Origin: an uncultured Lachnospiraceae bacterium
GTDB taxonomy: Bacteria > Bacillota > Clostridia > Lachnospirales > Lachnospiraceae
Assembly: GCA_910579285.1 (NCBI GenBank)
Contig: CAJTTT010000006.1
Span: forward strand, 1-64,000
Length of the DNA: 64,000 bases
Direction of reading: 5' to 3'
Every line of letters starts with the position of its first letter. The first letter of the stretch is position 1. The position numbers and the translations under genes are program-made. This document shows positions 35,324 to 42,481 of this stretch, in pieces. The notes below the pieces were generated by a model. The model ran no database searches. It was not told the origin of the DNA and saw only the letters and a list, made by a program, of their open reading frames with translations.

Positions 35324-36003
35324 GTAAAAATCTTTTTATCACAGGCACAGGAACCGATGTGGGAAAGACATATGTGACCGGTCTGGTCATTAAGAAGCTT
35401 AAAGAAAGCGGGGAACATGCCGCTTATTATAAGGCGGCTATGAGCGGCAATGAGAGAAGGCCGGACGGTACGCTGATTCCGGGGGATGCGCTGTATGTGA
35501 GGGAAATTTCGGGGATCGCGCAGCCTTTGGAGGAGATGTGTCCCTACCTGTACGAAAACGCGTATTCGCCTCATCTGGCGGCGAGGATAGAAGGCGGCCC
35601 GGTGGAGTTTTCTGTGGTGAAAGAAGGATTTCGTAAGATCAGTGAGGCATACGGCTATGTGACCGTTGAGGGCAGCGGCGGCATTGTCTGTCCCATCCGC
35701 TATGGGGAAGAGAAGATTATGCTGGAGGACGTGATAAAAGCGTTGAATCTGTCCTGCCTGCTTGTGGCAGAAGCCGGGCTTGGCACAATCAACAGTGTGG
35801 CGCTCACTGCAGAGTATATGCGCGCCAGAGACATTTCCCTTGTGGGGATGATCTTTAACCGTTTTCACCCGGGCAGCGTGATGGAGGAGGACAACATCCG
35901 TATGTGTGAGGAACTGACAGGGCTGAAAACGCTTGCCTGCGTGCAGGAGGGCAGCATGGAACTTGGCATGGATGCGGAGGCGCTGCGGGCGCTTTATCGC
36001 TGA
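35320..36003 (+). CDS. bioD: dethiobiotin synthetase
   Basis: Closes the ureido ring of DAPA, 227 residues. P-loop GTGTDVGKTYVTG (about 8-20) and VEGSGG are conserved. ATG 35320 overlaps the bioY stop. Usual length. Confidence 0.95.
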   Translation: MSKNLFITGTGTDVGKTYVTGLVIKKLKESGEHAAYYKAAMSGNERRPDGTLIPGDALYVREISGIAQPLEEMCPYLYENAYSPHLAARIEGGPVEFSVVKEGFRKISEAYGYVTVEGSGGIVCPIRYGEEKIMLEDVIKALNLSCLLVAEAGLGTINSVALTAEYMRARDISLVGMIFNRFHPGSVMEEDNIRMCEELTGLKTLACVQEGSMELGMDAEALRALYR

Positions 36004-36057
36004 CGGAAAAAGGTTAACATAATGCTGACCGTGTGCTGTCTCGGAACAGACAGATGG

Positions 36058-36067
36058 GTTTACATAA
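36058..36067 (-). other. XerD half-site-like decamer
   Basis: GTTTACATAA in the bioD-bioA gap; a near copy, GGTTAACATAA, lies 46 bp upstream. Last of three minus-oriented copies. Confidence 0.6.
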
Positions 36068-36090
36068 CATAAAGAAAAGAGGACATTACA

Positions 36091-37278
36091 ATGATCTGGT
36101 ATCCTTATGAACAGATGAAAACCATGAAGCCGCCCTATGAAATTGTGGATGCAGAGGGCGTGTATCTATACACCGGGGATGGGGAAGCCATGATAGATTC
36201 CATCTCCTCCTGGTGGAGTGTGATTCACGGCTATAAACATCCCGCGCTCACGCGTGCGATCAAAGAGCAGGCGGATGTCTTTTCCCATGTGATGCTGGGA
36301 GGGCTGACCCACAAGGCGGTGCAGAAGCTGTCGGACAAACTGGCATCCTGGCTGCCCGGCGATCTGAATTACTGCTTTTTTTCGGATTCCGGGTCGGTGG
36401 CGGTGGAAGTGGCCCTAAAGATGGCGCTGCAGTTTAACGTAAATAGGAAAGATGGGAGAAAAACGGTACTCTCGCTCACCCACTCCTATCACGGGGACAC
36501 CTTTAAGACGATGGAGGTCGGGGACGACGAGGACTACCACTTTGCCTTCGGGGAGAAGAAAGGGGTCATTCATATTGACACCCAGATCAGGGCGCTGGAG
36601 GAGGCTTTTGAGAAGCATCACGATGAGCTGAACTGCGTACTTGTGGAGCCGCTTCTGCAGGGGGCGGGCGGTATGCGGATGTACGATCTGGCTTTTTTAA
36701 GACGGGCGAGACAGCTCTGCGACCAGTACGATGTGCTGCTTATCTTTGACGAGGTGGCTACGGGCTTTGGGAGAACGGGCTATCGGTTCGTGGCGGACAA
36801 GGTGCTGCCGGATATTCTTGTGCTCGGAAAGGCGTTGACAGGCGGATATATCGGGCACGCGGTGACGGTGGCGGGAGAAAAGGTTTACCGCGGCTTTTAC
36901 GGGGACGATTCGTCCCTTGCCCTGATGCACGGGCCGACCTTTATGGGAAATGCCCTGGCATGCAGTGTGGCTCTTGCGTCCATAGAATTGTTTGAAGGGC
37001 AGAATTACATGGCGAAGATTCACAGGATGACGGAGGTGATGCGGCGGGAGATGTGCGCGTTTTTCAGTCCGAAAGTGCGGGAGGTGCGCATCATGGGCGG
37101 CTGTATCTGCGTGGAGGTGAACGACCGGGCGGATCTTGTGGGATACCAGGAGTTTGCGGCGAAGAGGGGTGTCTTTGCCAGGCCTTTCTTAAACTGCCTT
37201 TACGCGATGCCGCCCTATGTGATTGGGGAGGAGGAGCTTGTGAAGGTACTCTCCGTGATGAAGGAGTGGTTCGCCTGA
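36091..37278 (+). CDS. bioA: adenosylmethionine-8-amino-7-oxononanoate aminotransferase
   Basis: PLP enzyme that turns KAPA into DAPA. 395 residues, shorter than the common 430-450. The lysine site is in LVLGKALTGGYIGH, the Asp in LIFDEVATGFGRTG, and substrate residues WWSVIHG and MHGPTFMGNALACSVA are as in BioA. ATG 36091 follows AAGAGGACA. Confidence 0.94.
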   Translation: MIWYPYEQMKTMKPPYEIVDAEGVYLYTGDGEAMIDSISSWWSVIHGYKHPALTRAIKEQADVFSHVMLGGLTHKAVQKLSDKLASWLPGDLNYCFFSDSGSVAVEVALKMALQFNVNRKDGRKTVLSLTHSYHGDTFKTMEVGDDEDYHFAFGEKKGVIHIDTQIRALEEAFEKHHDELNCVLVEPLLQGAGGMRMYDLAFLRRARQLCDQYDVLLIFDEVATGFGRTGYRFVADKVLPDILVLGKALTGGYIGHAVTVAGEKVYRGFYGDDSSLALMHGPTFMGNALACSVALASIELFEGQNYMAKIHRMTEVMRREMCAFFSPKVREVRIMGGCICVEVNDRADLVGYQEFAAKRGVFARPFLNCLYAMPPYVIGEEELVKVLSVMKEWFA

Positions 37279-37280
37279 TT

Positions 37281-37290
37281 TTATGTAAAC
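37281..37290 (+). other. XerD half-site-like decamer
   Basis: TTATGTAAAC just after bioA; first plus-oriented copy. Confidence 0.6.
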
Positions 37291-37312
37291 CGAAACATGG
37301 ACTTGGAAATAA

Positions 37313-37322
37313 TTATGTAAAC
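37313..37322 (+). other. XerD half-site-like decamer
   Basis: TTATGTAAAC followed by T (the full 11-bp half-site), 32 bp after the previous copy, in the bioA-bioB gap. The bases to its left do not match the XerC half. Confidence 0.6.
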
Positions 37323-37381
37323 TAAAAGAAAGTTGTCTTAAAGAAATATATCAATTCATAACACAAACGAGGTACATACGG

Positions 37382-38356
37382 ATGGACAGAATCAGACAGT
37401 TACAGGAAACCATATATCAGGGCGGGCGTCTCGAAAAAGAGGAGATCATGCCGCTGGAATATGCGCCTCTGGAGGAACTGTGCCGGGCGGCGGATGAAAT
37501 CAGGAGGCATTTCTGCAAAGATCGGTTTGACCTTTGCACGATCATAAACGGAAAGTGCGGAAAGTGCTCGGAAGACTGTAAATACTGCGCCCAGAGCGCC
37601 CATTATGTCACAGCCTGCGGGGAATCCTATCCGCTGCTTTCCACGGAAAAAATCGTGGAGCAGGCGAAACGCAGCGCGGCCCAGGGGGTCTTGCGTTATT
37701 CTATCGTTACGAGCGGCAGGCGTCTTTCGGAGGCAGAGATCGGGCAGGTTTGTGAGAGCATCCGTGCGGTGCGGCGTGAGGCTGGCATAGAGGTCTGTGT
37801 CTCCTTCGGGTTGCTTGGGGAAGCAGATTTCGTGAAGATTAAGGAGGCGGGGGCGTCGCGTGTCCACTGTAATCTGGAAACTTCCAGGCGGTATTTCCCG
37901 CAGGTGTGTACGACTCACACTTATGCGGATAAGATAGAGACGCTGCGTGCGGCGAAGAGAGCCGGACTGGACGTGTGCAGCGGCGGCATCATGGGACTTG
38001 GGGAAACGATGGAGGATCGGATCGACATGGCACTGACGGCGAGGGAACTTGGGGTAACCTCCATTCCTGTGAATGTGCTGAACCCGATTCCGGGCACGCC
38101 CTATGAGAACAGCCAAACGCTGACCAATGAGGAAGTGCGCCGCATTGTGGCCATGTTCCGTTTTGCCCTTCCAGACGCAGCGATCCGGCTGGCCGGCGGC
38201 AGGGGACTTCTGGGGGATAAGGGGGCGAAATGCTTTGCCGGGGGCGCGAATGCGGCCATCAGCGGGGATATGCTGACTACGGCAGGGATTACTGTAGAAA
38301 CGGATATGGCGCTTCTGGAGCAGATGGGGTATACTGTGATAAAAGAGTCGTCCTGA
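37382..38356 (+). CDS. bioB: biotin synthase
   Basis: Radical SAM enzyme adding sulfur to dethiobiotin, 324 residues. CxxxCxxC is seen as CSEDCKYCAQS, and Asn/Cys ligands and a RLAGGRG motif follow later. ATG 37382. Last of the bio genes; bioF, bioW, bioC and bioH are absent from the window. Confidence 0.95.
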   Translation: MDRIRQLQETIYQGGRLEKEEIMPLEYAPLEELCRAADEIRRHFCKDRFDLCTIINGKCGKCSEDCKYCAQSAHYVTACGESYPLLSTEKIVEQAKRSAAQGVLRYSIVTSGRRLSEAEIGQVCESIRAVRREAGIEVCVSFGLLGEADFVKIKEAGASRVHCNLETSRRYFPQVCTTHTYADKIETLRAAKRAGLDVCSGGIMGLGETMEDRIDMALTARELGVTSIPVNVLNPIPGTPYENSQTLTNEEVRRIVAMFRFALPDAAIRLAGGRGLLGDKGAKCFAGGANAAISGDMLTTAGITVETDMALLEQMGYTVIKESS

Positions 38357-38382
38357 CATGGGACGGAAAGAGGAAGGAGCGG

Positions 38383-38568
38383 ATGGTAAGTATGAACTCA
38401 TTTCAGTACAAGGTCGTAAGCATAGACGGTGACTATGCGAATCTGGAGCGCATTGACGCGCCGGAAGACGGGTATAAGCTGGTGGCCCGCGCGCTTTTGC
38501 CGCCGGAGATCCAGGAGGGGACGAAACTTTTATATGAGATGATGACATATACGATTCTGGAGGGATAG
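38383..38568 (+). CDS. small DUF3006-like protein
   Basis: 61 residues with FQYKVVSIDGDYANLERID, the pattern of DUF3006 proteins (small beta-barrel-like). ATG 38383 lies behind GAGGAAGGAGC. It follows bioB by 26 nt. Function unknown. Confidence 0.6.
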   Translation: MVSMNSFQYKVVSIDGDYANLERIDAPEDGYKLVARALLPPEIQEGTKLLYEMMTYTILEG

Positions 38569-38576
38569 ACAAAAAG

Positions 38577-38586
38577 TTATGTAAAC
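38577..38586 (+). other. XerD half-site-like decamer
   Basis: TTATGTAAAC followed by T, 8 bp after the stop of the DUF3006-like gene. Confidence 0.6.
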
Positions 38587-38644
38587 TAAAATCCGGCGCT
38601 GCGGGAGGAGGATCAGCGGCGGCCGGGTGGAGCTGTCAATGGTA

Positions 38645-38674
38645 TTGCTTTTTTGGAGAGGTTCCCTGTATAAT
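38645..38674 (+). promoter_or_regulatory. sigma-A promoter of the DUF512 gene
   Basis: TTGCTT (38645-38650), 18-bp spacer, TATAAT (38669-38674), 42 bp before the TTG start. Confidence 0.6.
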
Positions 38675-38716
38675 TAAAAAAACGGAAGTGTGGAAAACGG
38701 TTAAAGAGGTGCATAT

Positions 38717-40132
38717 TTGAATAGGATTGAGCATGTGGTGAAGGAGGTTATGCCCGGTTCCATCGCGGAAGAGATGGGAATAGAGGCGGGCGACGTCCTT
38801 CTTTCCATTAATGAAAACGAAATAGAGGATGTATTCGATTACCGATATCTGATGAAGGACGAGTATGTGGAGGCGCTTGTGCGCAAGGCAGACGGTGAGG
38901 AGTGGCTTTTGGAGATCGACAAGGACTATGACGAGGATCTTGGCGTGGAATTTGAAAACAGTCTGATGAGCAGCTACCGTTCCTGCAGCAATAAGTGCAT
39001 TTTCTGCTTTATCGACCAGATGCCGCCGGGGATGAGGGAAACCCTGTACTTTAAGGATGACGATTCCCGGCTTTCTTTTTTGCAGGGCAATTATATTACT
39101 CTGACCAATATGACGGAGAAGGATGTGGACCGCATCATCCAGATGCAGCTTGCACCCATCAATATATCTGTGCAGACCACGAACCCTGCGCTTCGGTGTG
39201 AGATGCTGCACAACCGCTTTGCGGGGGAAAAACTGCGTTTTCTGGACCGTTTCTATGAGGGACATGTGGAGATGAACGGCCAGATTGTGTGTTGTAAGGG
39301 AGTCAATGACAAGGAGGAGCTTCGGCGCAGCATAGAGGATCTGATGAAATATCTGCCCTTTATGCGGAGCGTATCGGTGGTGCCTGCGGGAATCACGAAG
39401 TATAGGGAAGGCCTTTACCCGTTGGAATTGTTTACAGGGGAGGAGGCAGGAGCGGTCATTGACATGATTGAGGCGTACCAGAAAATCTGTTTTGACCAAT
39501 ATGGTCTACACTTCGTGCATGCCAGCGATGAGTTCTATATGCTGGCTGAAAGGGATTTTCCCGAGGAGGCGCGCTATGACGGGTATATCCAGTTGGAGAA
39601 CGGTGTGGGCATGATGCGGCTGTTCCGGGAGGAGTTTGCGAAAACCTTGCAGGAGATTACAAGTGACCAAAACAGTCAAAAGAGACTGGAAGAGGTGAAA
39701 CGCACGCTGACCATTGCGACGGGAAAGCTGGCTTTTTCGGTGATGCGGGAGTCTGCAAAGGAGCTGTGCGCCGTGTGCCCCGGCCTTACCATTCATGTCT
39801 GCCCGATCCGAAATGACTTTTTCGGGGAGACGATTACCGTGGCAGGACTGGTCACGGGACAGGATCTGACTGCCCAGCTGAGGGCGCGGCAGCAGGCGGG
39901 AGAGACGCTGGGGGACATGCTGCTGATCCCGGCCAACATGCTGCGCAGCGGGGAAGAGGTCTTTCTGGATGACGTCACCGTGCAGGAGGTGGAGCAGGCC
40001 CTTGGAATCCCGGTAAAGGCAGTAGAGCCTGAGGGCAGGGATTTTGTTGAGGCAGCGCTGAATCCAGATTATTGTATGGGAAGGGACAATGACGGTGCGT
40101 CATTTGTATATGTAAAGGGATATGACAGGTGA
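38717..40132 (+). CDS. PDZ, radical-SAM, DUF512 protein
   Basis: 471 residues. A PDZ-like N-terminus (about 5-60, VMPGSIAEEMGIEAGDVLLSIN) and the CSNKCIFCFIDQMP [4Fe-4S] cluster (about 92-105) are followed by a radical SAM-like barrel and the DUF512 C-terminal domain (about 280-430). This is the TIGR03279 family of unknown function. TTG 38717 with AAGAGGT 7 nt upstream is the chosen start. Two TTGACC...GGTCAA-type palindromes lie inside at 39492 and 39663. Confidence 0.9.
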   Translation: MNRIEHVVKEVMPGSIAEEMGIEAGDVLLSINENEIEDVFDYRYLMKDEYVEALVRKADGEEWLLEIDKDYDEDLGVEFENSLMSSYRSCSNKCIFCFIDQMPPGMRETLYFKDDDSRLSFLQGNYITLTNMTEKDVDRIIQMQLAPINISVQTTNPALRCEMLHNRFAGEKLRFLDRFYEGHVEMNGQIVCCKGVNDKEELRRSIEDLMKYLPFMRSVSVVPAGITKYREGLYPLELFTGEEAGAVIDMIEAYQKICFDQYGLHFVHASDEFYMLAERDFPEEARYDGYIQLENGVGMMRLFREEFAKTLQEITSDQNSQKRLEEVKRTLTIATGKLAFSVMRESAKELCAVCPGLTIHVCPIRNDFFGETITVAGLVTGQDLTAQLRARQQAGETLGDMLLIPANMLRSGEEVFLDDVTVQEVEQALGIPVKAVEPEGRDFVEAALNPDYCMGRDNDGASFVYVKGYDR

Positions 40133-40184
40133 CCTGGCAGGTGTGTCATACAAAATGGGGGAAGAAGAACCTTATATGGTTGTG

Positions 40185-40194
40185 TTATGTAAAC
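40185..40194 (+). other. XerD half-site-like decamer
   Basis: TTATGTAAAC followed by T, 32 bp upstream of the GNAT gene start. Confidence 0.6.
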
Positions 40195-40225
40195 TTTATC
40201 GGAGACGAAAGGGATTGGAACAGGC

Positions 40226-40849
40226 ATGTGTTATCATATAAAAAGATTGGACAATGACGGGATCGGGCATATTTACGACAGGTATATGAAGACGGATTTT
40301 CCGTCTGACGAGTTAAAGCCCTTAAGCCACATCACCAGGAGCATGGATGCCGGCTACGGGTTTTCCCTGGGGATCTATGAAGGGGAAAATCTGGCTGGCT
40401 ACGCTGTTTTTATTCTTTGTGAGGAGACGAGGTGTGCTCTGCTCGACTATTTTGCGATCCTGAAGGAGCGGAGAGGCGGCGGGCTTGGACACAGAGCCTT
40501 TCCACTTATGGAAGCTTATTTTATGGAAAATCTGCCGGGAATAGACGGCATTTATATCGAGTCCGAGCGGGTATCAGCGGCTAGGGATGAGAAGCAGCGT
40601 CTGACAAGACAGCGGCGCATTGCCTTCTACGTCTCCTGCGGCTGTAGAATGACGCGGTTTCGCTCTGTCCTGTTCGGCGTGGATTACAGCGTTCTTTACA
40701 GACCAATCGGGGAGCGGGGGCAGGAGGTTTCTCTGGACGCGCTGGACACCCTCTACAAGAAGATGTTTAAGCCGGAGCATTACGCCCGGTCTGTGAGCCT
40801 TGCCATGATGGAGGAAAGCTGGGAAAAGGGCGATTTTGATGGCGTCTGA
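40226..40849 (+). CDS. GNAT-family acetyltransferase
   Basis: 207 residues with GNAT-like strand and acetyl-CoA loop features (LLDYFAILKERRGGGLGHRAF, read in two parts, with R-GGGLG loop). Substrate unknown. ATG 40226 is preceded by GAAAGGGATTGG. Monocistronic between the DUF512 and chemoreceptor genes. Confidence 0.75.
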   Translation: MCYHIKRLDNDGIGHIYDRYMKTDFPSDELKPLSHITRSMDAGYGFSLGIYEGENLAGYAVFILCEETRCALLDYFAILKERRGGGLGHRAFPLMEAYFMENLPGIDGIYIESERVSAARDEKQRLTRQRRIAFYVSCGCRMTRFRSVLFGVDYSVLYRPIGERGQEVSLDALDTLYKKMFKPEHYARSVSLAMMEESWEKGDFDGV

Positions 40850-40863
40850 GAGCGGATTTTTTC

Positions 40864-40894
40864 TTGACGGTCAAGGGGGAGAATATGGTATAAT
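40864..40894 (+). promoter_or_regulatory. possible promoter of the chemoreceptor gene
   Basis: TTGACG (40864-40869), 19-bp spacer, TATAAT (40889-40894). The spacer is long. Confidence 0.5.
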
Positions 40895-40937
40895 ACAAAC
40901 GACATCATGTGCGTTATACGCAGGAGAAAGGGGATAA

Positions 40938-42401
40938 GTGGGAATGGAATTGGAAATCTTAAAAAATGAAGAAAAGCGGATGAACATGATTTTATTTGTT
41001 TTTCTGGATGTGATCCCGATTGTGGCTGTCGTGTATGTGCTCTTATTTAACGGCGGTTCGGGCAGGGATGCAGTCGCCCTGACAATGGTGGCTGCGAGTT
41101 TACTGATCAAGGTGTTTGAAAAGAAGCTGGGAGCTTACGCGAAATACATGTACATTTCCGTGCTGCCGTTTTTTGGCGCGCTGACCCTTGTGGCGGGGAC
41201 GCCCGGTGTTTTCGGAGCTATGGTGGAAGCGTATTTTCTGGTTCTGTTTCTGGCGGTTCCTTATTATGATTTGTCGGTCATCAAGGTATGCGCGGCGGTG
41301 ACTGTTGGAGCCAATGCAATTGGTCTCATTATTTTCAGACAGGCATATCTGAGTATGTATACGCTGCCGATCTGGATCTTTATTATCATGGTGTATGTGC
41401 TTGCGATTGCGGCCGCTGCATTTATTGTGTTCCGGGCCAGATCCCTGTTCACGGCGGTGGAGCAGAAGGAAGGAGAGGTGGAGGAGCTTCTGGAAAACAT
41501 AAGGGGCGCCTTTGAGGGACTGCAGGAGTCTTCCCAGTCCATCTACGATTCCTTACATAGTTTTGAGCAGAGTTCTTCGGAGATTGCGGCGTCCACGGAG
41601 GAGATTTCCGCCAGTGTGGAGCAGCAGATTGAACAGGTGGAAGGCAGCATTCAGATTTTCAATGATCTGGATGGCAGGATCGGTGATTCGGAGGCCAGGG
41701 TGCTGCAGACGGTTGAGAATATGAAGCAGCTGGAGGAGAAGAACAACGAGGGCATTGTTTCCATCGGAGAATTGTCAAAGAAATTCAGCGAAAATATCAA
41801 GGCGACACAGGTGGCGTCCGAGGGCATGGCAGAGCTGGCGCAGAAGTCCAGCTCCATCGGGGAAATCATCGACAGCATCAGTCAGATTGCGAAACAGACC
41901 AATCTGCTTGCCTTGAATGCGGCCATTGAGGCGGCCCGGGCCGGCGAGGCGGGAAAGGGCTTTGCGGTGGTTGCGGATGAGATCAATGCGCTGTCGGGAG
42001 AATCGGCTTCGGCGACGCAGAAGATTGATGCGATATTGAAAGACATCATTGCCACCATCGACGATACAAACAAAGTGATTGACAGGAACACCGTGATTGT
42101 GCGGGAGTCCAGCGATAAGCTGGATGACACGGTGAAGATTTTTGACACGATGCTGAAATCTTCCGAACAGGTGATTGAGGAGACGGACAAACTGCAGGGC
42201 GAACTGAGCGGCATCGTGGAGATCAAGGAGAGACTGCTGGATGCCATGACACAGGTGGAAAAAATATCGCAGATTTCCGTGCAGGGAACGACGGAGATCA
42301 GTTCTTCCACACAGCAGCAGGTGACCGGCGTGGAGACAATCCTGTCCTCTATGGCCAAAGTGCAGGCGGGTATTGACCGTCTTGCAAATATTTTGAGTTA
42401 A
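40938..42401 (+). CDS. methyl-accepting chemotaxis protein
   Basis: 487 residues. About six transmembrane helices in the first 165 residues with little extracytoplasmic sequence, then a long coiled-coil cytoplasmic part with the receptor tip IAKQTNLLALNAAIEAARAG (about 315-335). No HAMP domain was recognised, so the sensor is probably the membrane domain. GTG 40938; ATG 40944 is possible. It relays chemotaxis through CheA/CheW, coded elsewhere. Confidence 0.88.
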   Translation: MGMELEILKNEEKRMNMILFVFLDVIPIVAVVYVLLFNGGSGRDAVALTMVAASLLIKVFEKKLGAYAKYMYISVLPFFGALTLVAGTPGVFGAMVEAYFLVLFLAVPYYDLSVIKVCAAVTVGANAIGLIIFRQAYLSMYTLPIWIFIIMVYVLAIAAAAFIVFRARSLFTAVEQKEGEVEELLENIRGAFEGLQESSQSIYDSLHSFEQSSSEIAASTEEISASVEQQIEQVEGSIQIFNDLDGRIGDSEARVLQTVENMKQLEEKNNEGIVSIGELSKKFSENIKATQVASEGMAELAQKSSSIGEIIDSISQIAKQTNLLALNAAIEAARAGEAGKGFAVVADEINALSGESASATQKIDAILKDIIATIDDTNKVIDRNTVIVRESSDKLDDTVKIFDTMLKSSEQVIEETDKLQGELSGIVEIKERLLDAMTQVEKISQISVQGTTEISSSTQQQVTGVETILSSMAKVQAGIDRLANILS

Positions 42402-42435
42402 GGTTAAAATAGCATAAAGCAGAAAACAATAACGG

Positions 42436-42461
42436 CATGTCCCGCTGATCGGCGGGACATG
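42436..42461. terminator. hairpin after the chemoreceptor gene
   Basis: CATGTCCCGC-n6-GCGGGACATG, perfect 10-bp stem without a T tract, ending 20 bp before the next ATG. Confidence 0.45.
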
Positions 42462-42481
42462 TTCGCGTATCGGGGGATACT

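Noticed and set aside
36012..36067. a second BirA operator before bioA
   Set aside because: GGTTAACATAA and GGGTTTACATAA lie in the same orientation, not as the required inverted pair, and the decamer also occurs far from bio genes.
37281..37322. a full dif site
   Set aside because: The decamer is followed by T at 37313, but the left half does not match the XerC half-site of dif, so only half-sites are claimed.
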